Shown here: positions 36,393-46,008 of the stretch, one piece after another
Layout of the letters: each line of letters begins with the position of its first letter
Position numbering within the stretch: the stretch's first letter is position 1
Assembly (NCBI GenBank): GCA_016744775.1
Contig: JADGDS010000002.1
Span: forward strand, 124,001 to 188,000
Direction of reading: 5' to 3'
Length of the DNA stretch: 64,000 nucleotides
DNA from: Candidatus Marithrix sp.
GTDB taxonomy: Bacteria; Pseudomonadota; Gammaproteobacteria; Beggiatoales; Beggiatoaceae
Notes under the pieces: model-generated
Told to the model about the DNA's origin: nothing
What the model saw: the letters and a program-made list of their open reading frames with translations, nothing else
Databases searched by the model: none
Translations under genes and position numbers: made by a program

Positions 36393-36824
36393 ATGGAACA
36401 ATTTGTGGAATTTGCCGGTAATCATCCCGGTTTAATGTTGGCATTTAGTGTTATTTTGGGTTTATTAGTATGGTCTTTTGTAGGAGAATCAATTAGTGGT
36501 ATTAAGTCTTTGTTACCACAAGAGGCTACTTTATTAATTAATCATGATAATGCTATCATTCTTGATGTTCGTCAAGAAAGTGAATATGTAAATGGACATA
36601 TTATTAATTCTATACATATTCCTTTAAATAATTTAGCTACTAAAATTAAGAGTTTAGAAAAATATCGTAATCGCCCTATCATCGCTAATTGTATGAGCGG
36701 TAATCGTTCTAATAGTGCTTGTCGTACATTAAAAAAACATGGATTTGAAAATGTTTTTAATTTAAAAGGCGGTGTTACGGCATGGCAAAACGCAAGTTTA
36801 CCTCTTAAAAAAGGTAAAAAATAA
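36393..36824 (+). CDS. Membrane-anchored rhodanese
   Basis: A sulfurtransferase of 143 residues. The N-terminus has a membrane span (about 13-30), then a single rhodanese domain. Active-site Cys100 lies in NCMSGNRS, giving the six-residue loop typical of sulfur-transfer rhodaneses. ILDVRQESEYVNGHI is the CDC25/rhodanese start motif. It shares an operon with the SqrR-like repressor and the DUF2892 gene. A role in cytoplasmic persulfide handling at the membrane is inferred. Confidence 0.92.
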   Translation: MEQFVEFAGNHPGLMLAFSVILGLLVWSFVGESISGIKSLLPQEATLLINHDNAIILDVRQESEYVNGHIINSIHIPLNNLATKIKSLEKYRNRPIIANCMSGNRSNSACRTLKKHGFENVFNLKGGVTAWQNASLPLKKGKK

Positions 36825-36859
36825 AGCTTTAATTTTTATAACAATAAAAGGATAATATA

Positions 36860-37324
36860 GTGGAAGAAGCTTCTACTAATACACAAGAAGAATTTGGCAT
36901 ACAAAATCTTTATGTTAAGGATATTTCTTTTGAGACTCCTAATTCTCCACAGATTTTTATGGAAGATTGGAAACCAAAAATGGAGTATGAAATATCAACT
37001 AACATAAAAAATTTAGAAGAAAATGTCTTTGAAGTTGTATTAAATGTTACTGTAACTGTTAAGTCTGAAGAAAAAACGGCTTTTCTTGTAGAAGTTCATC
37101 AAGCAGGAATTTTTGTTGTCAGTGGATTTGCAGAAGATCAATTGAAATATATGTTGAATACATATTGTCCAACAATTTTATATCCGTATGCTAGGGAAAT
37201 GATTTCTAACTTGGTTACACGGGGTGGATTTCAGCCGTTGTTATTGGCACCAATTAATTTTGAAGCTTTATATGCTGAACAACAACAGCAGCAGCAACAA
37301 GATCAGCCAACAACTATCCATTAG
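36860..37324 (+). CDS. secB: Protein-export chaperone SecB
   Basis: Tetrameric chaperone that hands unfolded precursors to SecA, 154 residues. The GTG start at 36860 follows AAAGGA. FGIQNLYVKDISFETPNSPQIF and the acidic EVVLNVTVTVKSEEKTAFLVEVHQAG are SecB hallmarks, with CPTILYPYAREMISNLVTRGGFQPLLLAPINF at the C-terminal part. The tail is Gln-rich (QQQQQQQDQ), from a short CAR-repeat tract. gpsA follows 2 bp later. Confidence 0.97.
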   Translation: MEEASTNTQEEFGIQNLYVKDISFETPNSPQIFMEDWKPKMEYEISTNIKNLEENVFEVVLNVTVTVKSEEKTAFLVEVHQAGIFVVSGFAEDQLKYMLNTYCPTILYPYAREMISNLVTRGGFQPLLLAPINFEALYAEQQQQQQQDQPTTIH

Positions 37325-37326
37325 TA

Positions 37327-38256
37327 ATGGAAAAACAAAGTATTTTAGTAATGGGTGCAGGCTCATGGGGTACTGCACTCGCTTCAGTTTTAAAGCGTAA
37401 CGGTCATCATGTTTGGCTTTGGAGTCTTGAAACACCAAATCTTATTGAAGATTGTATCTCTGAAGTTAAGGATATTTTGATCGTTGTTCCTAGTCATGCC
37501 TTTCGTGAAACGCTGAAACGTCTGAAACCTTATTTAACAGCTAAGCACCGTATTTGTTGGGCAACTAAAGGTTTAGAAAGTAACAGTGGTTTATTATTAC
37601 ATCAAGTTGCTGAACAAGAATTGGGTGTTGAACAAGCTTTAGCAGTTTTATCAGGTCCTTCTTTTGCGAGTGAGGTGGCTGCTGGTTTACCAACTGCTGT
37701 CACTATTGCTTCATCTAATCTTCAATATGCTCAAGATTTAGTTAAGTTATTCCATAATCAGAGTTTTCGCCCTTATACTAGTAGTGATGTCGTTGGTGTA
37801 CAAATCGGCGGTGCGCTGAAAAATATTATCGCAATTGCCGCTGGTATTGCAGATGGGTTAGGTTTTGGTGCTAATACTCGTACTGCTTTAATTACACGCG
37901 GTTTAAGAGAGGTTATGCGTTGTGGTTTAGCTTTAGGTGGAAAAACTGATACTTTTATGGGTTTAGCTGGTTTGGGTGATTTGGTTTTAACTTGTACTGA
38001 TGATCAATCACGTAATCGCCGTTTTGGTTATGCTTTAGCGCAAGGTAAGGATATAAATCAAGCTCAAACTGATATAGGACAAATAGTTGAAGGTGTGTGG
38101 GCGACTAGTGAAGTCAGAGCTTTAGCTAAAAAATTAGGGATAGAAATGCCAATCGTAGAACAGGTAGATAATGTTTTACAAGGTATTAATTCTCCCCGTG
38201 AAGCTGTACAAGCTTTACTTTCACGTCAATTAAAACCAGAATTTGATGAATCTTAA
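37327..38256 (+). CDS. gpsA: Glycerol-3-phosphate dehydrogenase [NAD(P)+], shortened
   Basis: Makes sn-glycerol 3-phosphate for phospholipids. The NAD motif [12 protein letters not shown] (8-19), [36 protein letters not shown] and [20 protein letters not shown] are intact. The protein has 309 residues, against about 335 for typical GpsA. The gap lies between HVWLWSLE (about 36) and TPNLIEDC: roughly 27 residues that normally hold the NxRYLPG-type loop are missing in frame. The rest aligns by eye. The enzyme may still fold, but cofactor handling could differ. Confidence 0.93.
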   Translation: MEKQSILVMGAGSWGTALASVLKRNGHHVWLWSLETPNLIEDCISEVKDILIVVPSHAFRETLKRLKPYLTAKHRICWATKGLESNSGLLLHQVAEQELGVEQALAVLSGPSFASEVAAGLPTAVTIASSNLQYAQDLVKLFHNQSFRPYTSSDVVGVQIGGALKNIIAIAAGIADGLGFGANTRTALITRGLREVMRCGLALGGKTDTFMGLAGLGDLVLTCTDDQSRNRRFGYALAQGKDINQAQTDIGQIVEGVWATSEVRALAKKLGIEMPIVEQVDNVLQGINSPREAVQALLSRQLKPEFDES

Positions 38257-39205
38257 TTTTCTTGAATTTGAACAACCTATTGCAGAATTAGATGCTAAAA
38301 TTGATGAATTACATCATGTAGGTAAAGATACTAATATTAATCTTAATGAGGAAGTCATTAAGTTACAAGAAAAATGTCAAGAACTTACTAGTTCAATTTT
38401 TTCTTCTTTAACTGATTGGCAAATTTCTCAATTATCACGCCATCCTAAACGACCTTATACTCTTGATTATATTGATATGATCTTTAGTGATTTTGAGCAA
38501 TTGCATGGTGATCGTGTTTTTGGCGATGATCAGGCAATGATTGGTGGTTTGGCGCGGTTTAATGATCGTCCAGTAATGGTAATTGGTCAACAAAAAGGTC
38601 GTGATACTAAGGAAAAGATAGAGCGTAACTTTGGTATGCCAAGACCAGAGGGTTATCGTAAAGCGTTACGATTGATGAAGATGGCTGAACGTTTCAAATT
38701 GCCTATTTTGACTTTTATTGATACTCCGGGTGCTTATCCCGGTGTTGATGCGGAAGAACGTGGGCAAAGTGAAGCTATTGCGCGTAATTTATATACGATG
38801 GCGAATTTAAAAACTCCTATTATTTGCACAGTGATAGGTGAAGGTGGTTCAGGCGGTGCTTTAGGAATTGGGGTAGGTGATAGAATTTGTATGTTAGAGT
38901 ATAGTACTTATTCTGTAATTTCTCCTGAAGGATGCGCTTCTATTTTATGGAAAAGTGCTGATAAGGCTTCTGAAGCCGCTGAAGCTATGAAGATTACTTC
39001 AAACAGCTTAAAGGAATTAGATTTAATAGATATTATTATTCCTGAACCTTTGGGTGGTGCCCATCGTGATGTTAAAATGATGGGTAAAAATTTAAGTAAT
39101 GTTTTAGAACAAACTTTAGTAGAATTAGAAAAAATTCCTGTTGATGAGTTGGTAGAACAACGTTATCAGCGTTTAATGCAATTTGGTGATTTTGAAACAT
39201 GTTAA
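38246..39205 (+). CDS. accA: Acetyl-CoA carboxylase carboxyltransferase, alpha subunit
   Basis: First committed step of fatty-acid synthesis, together with AccBCD. I use ATG 38246 ([19 protein letters not shown]), giving 319 residues, not the TTG at 38243. The crotonase-fold motifs [32 protein letters not shown] and [15 protein letters not shown] are present. It overlaps the gpsA end by 11 bp and the gcvPB start by 7 bp. Membrane-lipid precursors thus link gpsA and accA. Confidence 0.97.
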   Translation: MNLNFLEFEQPIAELDAKIDELHHVGKDTNINLNEEVIKLQEKCQELTSSIFSSLTDWQISQLSRHPKRPYTLDYIDMIFSDFEQLHGDRVFGDDQAMIGGLARFNDRPVMVIGQQKGRDTKEKIERNFGMPRPEGYRKALRLMKMAERFKLPILTFIDTPGAYPGVDAEERGQSEAIARNLYTMANLKTPIICTVIGEGGSGGALGIGVGDRICMLEYSTYSVISPEGCASILWKSADKASEAAEAMKITSNSLKELDLIDIIIPEPLGGAHRDVKMMGKNLSNVLEQTLVELEKIPVDELVEQRYQRLMQFGDFETC

Positions 39206-40626
39206 TTTTTGAATACACTGGACGTACAGCCAGTTCACAATATCCTGTCCAACGTCCTGAAATTAAAGATATTCCTGCGAAGTTTTTACGCAAAAAGCGC
39301 GCAATATTGCCTGAAGTTTCTGAAATGCAAGCTGTGCGTCATTATACGCGCTTATCGCAGAAAAATTTTTCTATTGATACTCATTATTATCCATTAGGTT
39401 CTTGTACGATGAAATATAATCCTCGTGCTTGTAATACTTTGGCGATGTTACCCGGTTTTTTGTCTCAGCATCCAAGTTCAGCAAGTCAAGGTTTGTTGGC
39501 TTGCTTGTATGATTTGCAAGAAATTATGAAAGAAGTCACTGGAATGAAAGCTATTTCTTTAGCACCAGCGGCTGGTTCTCAGGGAGAATTTGCTGGTGTA
39601 TCTATGATACGTGCTTATCATGAGAAACGCGGAGATACTGAGCGTACAGAAATGCTAGTACCAAATGCGGCACATGGAACTAATCCAGCGTCTGCTGTTA
39701 TGTGTGGCTATAAAATACGTGAAATTCCAACAGATGCTGATGGTAATGTCGATCTTGAAGCTTTAAAAAAGGCAGTTGGTCCAAAAACAGCAGGGATTAT
39801 GTTGACGAATCCTTCAACATTAGGTGTGTTTGAACAGCAAATCAGTGAAATAGCAAAATGTGTGCATGAGGCTGGTGGTTTATTATATTATGATGGCGCG
39901 AATTTGAACGCGATTTTAAGTAAAGTCCGCCCGGGAGATATGGGTTTTGATGTAATTCATATTAATTTGCATAAGACATTTTCTACTCCACATGGTGGTG
40001 GCGGACCGGGTGCTGGACCAGTTGGAGTTAATGATCGTTTATTACCTTACTTGCCTGTACCTATGGTGGCTTATGATGGTGAGAATTATAGGTGGCTTAC
40101 TGAAGAAGATGTTCCTGAGACGATAGGGCGTTTATTGGCATATGCAGGTAATATTGGAGTCTTGTTACGTGCCTATATTTATGCGCGTTTATTGGGGCGT
40201 GAAGGAATGAAAAGGGTGGCAGAATTTGCTACTTTAAATGCTAATTATCTACAAGTCCAGTTAGCTAAAGCTGGATTTGATATGGCATTTCCGAAGCGTC
40301 GTGCAACTCATGAATTTATTTTGACGCTAAAACGTCAAGCTAAAGAGCAAGGTGTGACAGCAATGGATTTTGCCAAACGATTGTTAGATAAGGGCTTTCA
40401 TGCACCAACAACATATTTTCCATTGTTGATACCAGAATGCTTATTGATAGAACCAACAGAAACTGAAGATAAACAAACCTTAGACGACTTTATAAGTGCT
40501 TTAGCTGAAATTCAACAAGAAGCTAATGAAAATATCGAAACTTTGAAACAGGCACCTTATACTTTGCCAGTTCGACGCTTGGATGATGTTAAGGCGGCTA
40601 AAGATTTGGATATTGCTTGGTCGTAA
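39199..40626 (+). CDS. gcvPB: Glycine dehydrogenase (decarboxylating) subunit 2
   Basis: PLP subunit of the two-subunit P-protein of the glycine cleavage system, 475 residues. Lys259 in [20 protein letters not shown] is the Schiff-base lysine, and [13 protein letters not shown] and [10 protein letters not shown] are family landmarks. Subunit 1 (gcvPA), gcvT and gcvH are not in the window, so the gene stands apart from its partners. It overlaps accA upstream and is followed 1 bp later by a DUF433 gene. Confidence 0.95.
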   Translation: MLIFEYTGRTASSQYPVQRPEIKDIPAKFLRKKRAILPEVSEMQAVRHYTRLSQKNFSIDTHYYPLGSCTMKYNPRACNTLAMLPGFLSQHPSSASQGLLACLYDLQEIMKEVTGMKAISLAPAAGSQGEFAGVSMIRAYHEKRGDTERTEMLVPNAAHGTNPASAVMCGYKIREIPTDADGNVDLEALKKAVGPKTAGIMLTNPSTLGVFEQQISEIAKCVHEAGGLLYYDGANLNAILSKVRPGDMGFDVIHINLHKTFSTPHGGGGPGAGPVGVNDRLLPYLPVPMVAYDGENYRWLTEEDVPETIGRLLAYAGNIGVLLRAYIYARLLGREGMKRVAEFATLNANYLQVQLAKAGFDMAFPKRRATHEFILTLKRQAKEQGVTAMDFAKRLLDKGFHAPTTYFPLLIPECLLIEPTETEDKQTLDDFISALAEIQQEANENIETLKQAPYTLPVRRLDDVKAAKDLDIAWS

Positions 40627-40627
40627 G

Positions 40628-40855
40628 ATGAGTAATTTCTTAGAAAGAATCACATTAGAAGATGGTAAATGTGGTGGTCGCCCATGTATTAGAGGTAAAC
40701 GAATACGAGTATGTGACATCTTAGAATTACTTGCTTATGGTGCATCTTTTGATGAAATTTTAGAAGATTATCCGTTTTTAGAATTAGATGATATTAATGC
40801 CAGTCTTTTTTATGCGGCACAACAAACTGACCATGCAGTGTTAAAAGTAGCATGA
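40628..40855 (+). CDS. DUF433 antitoxin
   Basis: A 75-residue protein starting at ATG 40628, two bases after the gcvPB stop. The DUF433 core CGGRPCIRGKRIRVCDILELLAYGASFDEILEDYPFL is complete: a winged-helix-like domain with the C-G-G-x-P-x-I-x-G motif. It overlaps the next gene by four bases (ATGA). Such proteins pair with DUF5615 PIN-like toxins. Proposed role: antitoxin and DNA-binding repressor of the pair. Confidence 0.9.
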   Translation: MSNFLERITLEDGKCGGRPCIRGKRIRVCDILELLAYGASFDEILEDYPFLELDDINASLFYAAQQTDHAVLKVA

Positions 40856-41181
40856 AATTTATTGTTGACAACCAATTACCAATTGGATTGAGTAGGTTTC
40901 TTGCAAGCGAGGGATTAGAAGCCTGTCACGTTATGGATGTAGAACTTGATGAAGCTTCTGATCGTGAAATTTGGGAATATGCTAAAATGCACGGCTACAC
41001 TATAATCAGTAAAGATGAAGATTTTTTTCAATTAGCAAATTTATCTCCAGATAGTACACCTGCTTTAATATGGGTACGTATAGGTAATTGCCGTAAAGTA
41101 ACTTTGATAAGTGCATTTAAAAAAATATTACCAAATTTGTTAGAAATTTTACAAACACAACAAATTGTTGAAATTAGATAA
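40852..41181 (+). CDS. DUF5615 PIN-like toxin
   Basis: A 109-residue PIN-like protein. Asp6 in FIVDNQLPIGL, Asp37 in ASDREIWEYAK and the SKDEDFFQLA group (Asp55/Asp57) give the acidic residues expected of PIN nucleases. The N-terminus MKFIVDNQLP is typical of DUF5615. It probably acts as an RNase toxin controlled by the DUF433 protein encoded immediately upstream. All motifs are intact, unlike the decayed pair at 24.9-25.3 kb. Confidence 0.88.
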   Translation: MKFIVDNQLPIGLSRFLASEGLEACHVMDVELDEASDREIWEYAKMHGYTIISKDEDFFQLANLSPDSTPALIWVRIGNCRKVTLISAFKKILPNLLEILQTQQIVEIR

Positions 41182-41194
41182 TCTAAATGTGCTT

Positions 41195-41228
41195 GTAGGT
41201 TGGGCTGACGAAAGGAAGCCCAACCTAC
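41195..41228. repeat. Dispersed hairpin repeat, GTAGGTTGGGCT/AGCCCAACCTAC, copy 2
   Basis: Twelve-base perfect arms around GACGAAAGGA. It is the longer and less decayed sister of the element at 8526-8551. It lies 14 bp after the DUF5615 stop, so it could also act as a transcript end for the toxin-antitoxin operon, although no T-run follows. Confidence 0.85.
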
Positions 41229-41309
41229 ATCAGCTATCTTGGTCAGTTTTACAGAATATGAGTGCGTAACATAAATAATTAAGTTTGATTGGAAATTGAA
41301 TTCAATATT

Positions 41310-41765
41310 ATGATGAGCAAATCAAATGATGCAAACCGTATAGTAAATAATTATACTACTGCTTCAATGGGAACTGGCTTTATCCCAATTCCATTTGTTG
41401 ATCAAATTGCTTTAATGGGTATTCAGCGCAAAATGTTGCATGAACTAGTCAAATTATATGAATTACCCTTTTCTAAGGATATAAGTCAATCCATTATCAG
41501 GATGTTGCTTAACACATTACTTTCTTCTCAGATGATAAAGGCTGTATTTGGGAGTGTTATTAAATTTATTCCTGTTGTCGGAACAACAATAGGTGGTTTA
41601 AGTACATCTATATTTAATGGTGCTTCAACTTACGCAATTGGTCAAATATTGATTCAACATTTTGAGTCAGGAGGTACTTTATTGAATTTTAAACCAGAAA
41701 AAATTAAAAAAGATTTAAAAATAAAGTTTAAAGAGGGAAAACAAAAAGCAAAAGATCTTGTATAA
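41310..41765 (+). CDS. DUF697 (YcjF-type) membrane-associated protein
   Basis: A 151-residue protein from ATG 41310 (an ATG directly after it, or TTG 41289, are possible). The DUF697 pattern R-IVNNYTTASMGTGFIPIPFVDQ with IGGLSTSIFNGASTYAIGQ is clear. It has two hydrophobic hairpins and a Lys-rich C-terminal tail. In many bacteria the domain follows a GTPase; here it stands alone. It runs into dgkA, whose ATG lies 14 bp after its stop. Confidence 0.78.
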   Translation: MMSKSNDANRIVNNYTTASMGTGFIPIPFVDQIALMGIQRKMLHELVKLYELPFSKDISQSIIRMLLNTLLSSQMIKAVFGSVIKFIPVVGTTIGGLSTSIFNGASTYAIGQILIQHFESGGTLLNFKPEKIKKDLKIKFKEGKQKAKDLV

Positions 41766-41778
41766 AACATTTTATCTA

Positions 41779-42135
41779 ATGCAAAAACAAACAGGCTTAT
41801 TAAGGCTTATAAAAGCATTTGGCTATTCATTAGCTGGTTTGAAGGCGGCATTTCTTAATGAAGCCGCTTTTCGTCAAGAGGTAATTTTATCTCTTATTTT
41901 GATACCTTTAGCTTGGTTTTTAGGTGCTAATGGTATTGAACGCGCATTATTAATTTCTTGCGTGTTATTGGTATTAATAGCCGAATTATTTAATTCAGCT
42001 ATTGAAGCAGTTGCTGATCGTATCAGTGAAGAACAGCATCCATTAATTAAGCGTGCTAAAGATATTGGATCAGCGGCTGTGTTTGTTGCACTTTGTTATG
42101 CTGTTTTAACTTGGTGTTTAATATTATGCTCGTGA
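41779..42135 (+). CDS. dgkA: Diacylglycerol kinase
   Basis: Small integral membrane kinase recycling diacylglycerol to phosphatidate. I use ATG 41779 (MQKQTGLLRLIKAF), giving 118 residues, normal for DgkA; the TTG at 41758 would overlap the DUF697 gene. The catalytic surface EAAFRQE, ELFNSAIEAVADRI and the lipid-phosphate-binding HPLIKRAKDIGSAAV are conserved, with three membrane spans. It overlaps typA convergently by 12 bp. Confidence 0.95.
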   Translation: MQKQTGLLRLIKAFGYSLAGLKAAFLNEAAFRQEVILSLILIPLAWFLGANGIERALLISCVLLVLIAELFNSAIEAVADRISEEQHPLIKRAKDIGSAAVFVALCYAVLTWCLILCS

Positions 42136-43935
42136 TGCTCGTTTGCGTTCATGTTCTTTCAAGAACTGTTTACGCAAACGAATGCTTTTTGGTGTTATTT
42201 CTACTAGTTCGCCATCATCAATAAATTCAATAGCTTGTTCTAAGCTCATTCTGATAGGTGGTGTTAGTAAAATATTTTCATCGGTGCCAGCAGCACGAAT
42301 ATTAGTTAATTGTTTAGCCTTCAGCGGATTAACAACTAAATCGTTGTCACGTGAGTGAAGTCCAATTATCATGCCTTCATATACTTCTGTACCCGGATCT
42401 ATAAATAAACGTCCCCTATTTTGTAAATTAAATAAGGCATAGCCTAAACTTTTACCTTGTCCATTAGCTATTAAAACTCCGTTATTACGTTGTCCAATGG
42501 TACCTTCTTTGACTGGCGCGTAACGATCAAAAACATGATATAGTAAGCCGGTTCCAGATGTAGCGGTTAAAAACTCGGTACGAAAGCCAATTAAACCACG
42601 AGCTGGTATAGTAAAATCAAGTCTTACTCGCCCTTTATCATCTGGTTGCATATTAGTTAATTCGGCTTTACGTTCTCCTAATTTTTCCATTACTGTACCT
42701 TGATGACTTTGTTCTACATCTACAGTTAGATTTTCATAAGGTTCGTATTGTTCGCCATCAATCTCTTTTATAATAACTTGAGGACGGGAAACGGCTATTT
42801 CATAGCTTTCACGGCGCATATTTTCAATTAAAATTCCTAAGTGTAATTCACCACGCCCTGAAATTAAAAATTTATCAGGATTATCAGTATCTTCAACGCG
42901 CAAAGCTACATTGTGTAATAATTCACGTTCTAAACGTTCACGAATTTGGCGTGAAGTTACATATTTACCTTCTTTGCCAGCAAACGGTGAAGTATTGACT
43001 TGGAAAGTCATACTAACTGTAGGTTCATCAACTGTTAAAGCTGGTAAAGCTTCTACATGTTCTGGATCGCAGAGAGTATCAGATATATTTAATTTCTCTA
43101 TACCGGTAAAAGCAATAATATCACCAGCATTAGCTTGTTCCATTTCTACTCGTTCTAAGCCATGAAATCCTAAAATTTGTAATATTCTAGCTTGACGTTG
43201 TTTACCTTCAGTATCAAGAATAGTAATTGGAGAATTAGTTTTAATTCTGCCACGACTAATCCGCCCAATCCCAATAACACCAACATAACTAGAATAATCT
43301 AAGGCTGATACTTGTAATTGAAACGGTTCATCAGGATCAACATCAGGAATTGGTACATGTTTAATAATGGCTTCAAATAAGGTTTGCATATCACCATCAC
43401 GCACGTTGCTATCTTGGCTGGCATAACCATTAATTGCTGAAGCATAAATTACTGGAAAATCTAATTGTGCATCATCAGCCCCTAAATTATCAAATAATTC
43501 AAAGGTTTGGTCTAATACCCAGTCTGGACGTGCGCCATCACGGTCGATTTTATTAATTACCACCACCGGGCATAAACCACGTTTTAAGGCTTTTTCGGTA
43601 ACAAAGCGAGTCTGTGGCATGGGTCCTTCTACTGCGTCAACTAGCAATAATACGGAATCTACCATTGAAAGTACGCGCTCAACTTCTCCTCCAAAGTCAG
43701 CATGTCCGGGGGTATCAACAATATTAATTCGATAGTCTTTCCAACGAACAGCGGTATTTTTAGAAAGTATGGTAATTCCACGTTCTTTTTCTAATTCATT
43801 AGAATCCATGACCCTTTCTAGTTTATTGCTGCGATCTTTTAATGTTCCTGATTGTTGTAGAAGTTGATCAACAAGAGTTGTTTTGCCGTGATCAACATGA
43901 GCAATTATGGCGATATTACGTAGTTTAGTTATCAC
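42124..43935 (-). CDS. typA: Translational GTPase TypA/BipA
   Basis: Ribosome-associated GTPase of 603 residues involved in 50S assembly and stress growth. G motifs AHVDHGKTT (12-20), [16 protein letters not shown] and [10 protein letters not shown] are present. The C-terminal TypA-specific domain includes [14 protein letters not shown] and [17 protein letters not shown]. Length is normal. It ends 12 bp inside the convergent dgkA 3' end. It is a solitary minus-strand gene in this region, with a 185-bp upstream gap before the OprP-like gene. Confidence 0.97.
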   Translation of the reverse strand: MITKLRNIAIIAHVDHGKTTLVDQLLQQSGTLKDRSNKLERVMDSNELEKERGITILSKNTAVRWKDYRINIVDTPGHADFGGEVERVLSMVDSVLLLVDAVEGPMPQTRFVTEKALKRGLCPVVVINKIDRDGARPDWVLDQTFELFDNLGADDAQLDFPVIYASAINGYASQDSNVRDGDMQTLFEAIIKHVPIPDVDPDEPFQLQVSALDYSSYVGVIGIGRISRGRIKTNSPITILDTEGKQRQARILQILGFHGLERVEMEQANAGDIIAFTGIEKLNISDTLCDPEHVEALPALTVDEPTVSMTFQVNTSPFAGKEGKYVTSRQIRERLERELLHNVALRVEDTDNPDKFLISGRGELHLGILIENMRRESYEIAVSRPQVIIKEIDGEQYEPYENLTVDVEQSHQGTVMEKLGERKAELTNMQPDDKGRVRLDFTIPARGLIGFRTEFLTATSGTGLLYHVFDRYAPVKEGTIGQRNNGVLIANGQGKSLGYALFNLQNRGRLFIDPGTEVYEGMIIGLHSRDNDLVVNPLKAKQLTNIRAAGTDENILLTPPIRMSLEQAIEFIDDGELVEITPKSIRLRKQFLKEHERKRASRA

Positions 43936-44067
43936 TAGTTACTTTTAGGTTAATTAATAAAAATATTATTATATCATTATCTATTGTTAGCCATAATGTT
44001 AATTTCAGTATTATATAATAAAGTTATATAAAGATTTGAAGCATCTATCATCTATTTTGGCATAAAA

Positions 44068-44091
44068 ACTATATAGTATAATAACTATATA
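44068..44091 (+). promoter_or_regulatory. Possible promoter with repeated AACTATATA before the OprP-like gene
   Basis: Two direct copies of AACTATATA, 15 bp apart centre to centre, flank a TATAAT hexamer at 44077-44082, about 40 bp upstream of the ATG at 44121. TATAAT fits a -10 box, but I see no -35 box at the usual 17-bp spacing. Direct repeats across a -10 can mark regulator binding. Confidence 0.3.
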
Positions 44092-44120
44092 ACTCATAAC
44101 AATTAATAAGGAATAGATAA

Positions 44121-45080
44121 ATGCTATTAAGAAAAAAATTATTTGTAATAACTTGTTTAAGTGCTTCGATTATTTCATATCCCGCCGAAGCGAAAATCAC
44201 AGCAAGTAAAATTTTGTGGGTTTCTAATGAAAAATCTAATGGTGCGTTATTACCCAGTAGTTTTTACTTAAAAGGTGTTGTGAGCAAACGCTGGGAAACT
44301 AAACTGAAACTAGATGCTGATAAGGCAAAAACTAATAAGCAATTCAAAGAAGCTTATCTAAAATATAAAAGTAGAAAAGGTATGAATGTTACCATAGGTA
44401 AAATTACTGAGCCTTTTAGTTTAGAATTAATGAGTGATTCTGCAAAAAATCGCCCGTCTATTGAGCCTGCTATTATTGCAGATGTTTTTAAGCCTTCTAA
44501 AAGATATGGTTTAATGTTGTCTCGTAAAACTGGTAAAGTAAACCTTGCTAGTGGTATTTATGCTGATCATGCTAATCCTAATAATTATTCTTTAACCAGT
44601 CGTGTTACTTATACGCCATTTAAAACGAAAAATAAATTATTACACCTAGGTTTAGCTTGTTCGATTCGTGATAATGGTGAAAAAAATTTTTTAGGATTTG
44701 AAGCGGCAGCGGCTTTTGGTCCATTATTATTTAAATCAGAATATATGGGTGCATCTATAAACTCAGAAATTAATAATAGTTATTATTTGCAAGCTAGTTA
44801 TTTTTTAACTGGTGAATCTCGTTCATATAGATCTGGTAAATTTTTGAATTCACTCAAACCTTTTTCTAAAAAAGGTGCGATGGAGGTAGTTGCTCGTGTT
44901 AATCAAATGGATGATAATAATAAGCAGTTACAGATTAAAAATACTACTTTCGGTTTGAATTATTATTTTAATTCTAAGTTTCATTTATCGGCTCATTATT
45001 TAATGAATGATAGCTATACTGTTGATGATAGTATTAATAATGCTGATGTAGTTTCACTTAATATAAAATATAAATATTAA
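44121..45080 (+). CDS. OprP/OprO-family outer membrane porin
   Basis: A 319-residue beta-barrel with a signal peptide (cleavage near YPAEA). KITEPFSLELMSDSAKNRPSIEPAII and VFKPSKRYGLMLSRKTGKVNL match the OprO/OprP porin family, which takes up phosphate or polyphosphate in Pseudomonas. The C-terminus ends with aromatic Tyr rather than Phe. Anion selectivity cannot be read from sequence. It starts the plus-strand polysaccharide locus and is 8 bp upstream of the NodB-like gene. Confidence 0.82.
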   Translation: MLLRKKLFVITCLSASIISYPAEAKITASKILWVSNEKSNGALLPSSFYLKGVVSKRWETKLKLDADKAKTNKQFKEAYLKYKSRKGMNVTIGKITEPFSLELMSDSAKNRPSIEPAIIADVFKPSKRYGLMLSRKTGKVNLASGIYADHANPNNYSLTSRVTYTPFKTKNKLLHLGLACSIRDNGEKNFLGFEAAAAFGPLLFKSEYMGASINSEINNSYYLQASYFLTGESRSYRSGKFLNSLKPFSKKGAMEVVARVNQMDDNNKQLQIKNTTFGLNYYFNSKFHLSAHYLMNDSYTVDDSINNADVVSLNIKYKY

Positions 45081-45088
45081 TATTAATA

Positions 45089-46006
45089 ATGTCTAATTTT
45101 AGTTTCACTATTGTTGATGATACAGATGGTGCAACATTAGATAATGTCAAACCAATTTATGATTTGTTAGCTTCTCTGAATATGAGAACTACAAAAACGG
45201 TTTGGTCATTGCGTTGTGAGGAACCGAACAATCCATATGTAATGTCTGCAACCTTAGAGGATAAGGATTATGCAGCATGGGTAAAATCATTACAGGATGA
45301 TGGGTTTGAAATAGCTTTTCATGGTGCTTCAGCCGGATCTAATATTCGTGCTAGAACTATACAGGGCTTGGAGCAGTTTGATAAGGTTTTAGCTCGCTTG
45401 CCTAGTACTCATATTAACCATTCCAGAAATAGAGATAATCTTTATTGGGCAACAGCGCGTTTTAATTCTCCTTTGTTACGTGCTATAGTTGGTGTTAATC
45501 AAAAATTGAAGCAATGGCATTATGAGGGTGAAAATCCAAATAGTCCTTATTTTTGGGGAGATATTTGTCAAGAAACTATTCGTTATTCTCGCAATTTTAC
45601 TTTTGTTCAACAGATTGATTTAACAGCAGTTAATCCTACTATTCCTTATCATGATCCCTATAGACCTTATGTACCAAGTTGGTTTTCTTCTTGTGATGGT
45701 GGTACGCCGGAACGGTTTATAGCTTTGTTATCACCTAAAAATATAAGTAAATTAGTGGAACAGGCTGGAGTTTGTATTGTTTATGCTCATTTTGGAATGG
45801 GTTTTGTTCAAAATGGTAAGGTGTTACCGGCTGTAGAAAAAATATTACGAGAAATTGCCGCTTTATCCGGTGGGCAATTTCTACCTGTCAATGAATTACT
45901 TGATTCCCGTAGCCCCGCTGCGGCACCTATATTATCTAATAAAGAACGTCGTCGTATGGAAAGAGTCTGGTTATGGGAAAAATTACGTAGTAAGGGAACT
46001 AGTTAA
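45089..46006 (+). CDS. Polysaccharide deacetylase-like (NodB-homology) protein
   Basis: A 305-residue cytoplasmic protein (no signal). VDDTDG near residue 11 and FEIAFHGASAGS near 75-86 resemble the first Asp and the His motif of NodB-type deacetylases. VYAHFGMGF near 230 supplies another His. The proteobacterial family found in capsule loci has this shape, but the sequence is divergent. It probably removes acetyl groups from a sugar precursor or glycolipid. It is operonic with the methyltransferase 2 bp downstream. Confidence 0.6.
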   Translation: MSNFSFTIVDDTDGATLDNVKPIYDLLASLNMRTTKTVWSLRCEEPNNPYVMSATLEDKDYAAWVKSLQDDGFEIAFHGASAGSNIRARTIQGLEQFDKVLARLPSTHINHSRNRDNLYWATARFNSPLLRAIVGVNQKLKQWHYEGENPNSPYFWGDICQETIRYSRNFTFVQQIDLTAVNPTIPYHDPYRPYVPSWFSSCDGGTPERFIALLSPKNISKLVEQAGVCIVYAHFGMGFVQNGKVLPAVEKILREIAALSGGQFLPVNELLDSRSPAAAPILSNKERRRMERVWLWEKLRSKGTS

Positions 46007-46008
46007 TT

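Noticed and set aside
42911..43165. Plus-strand open frame within typA
   Set aside because: Antisense shadow of typA with no ribosome-binding site.
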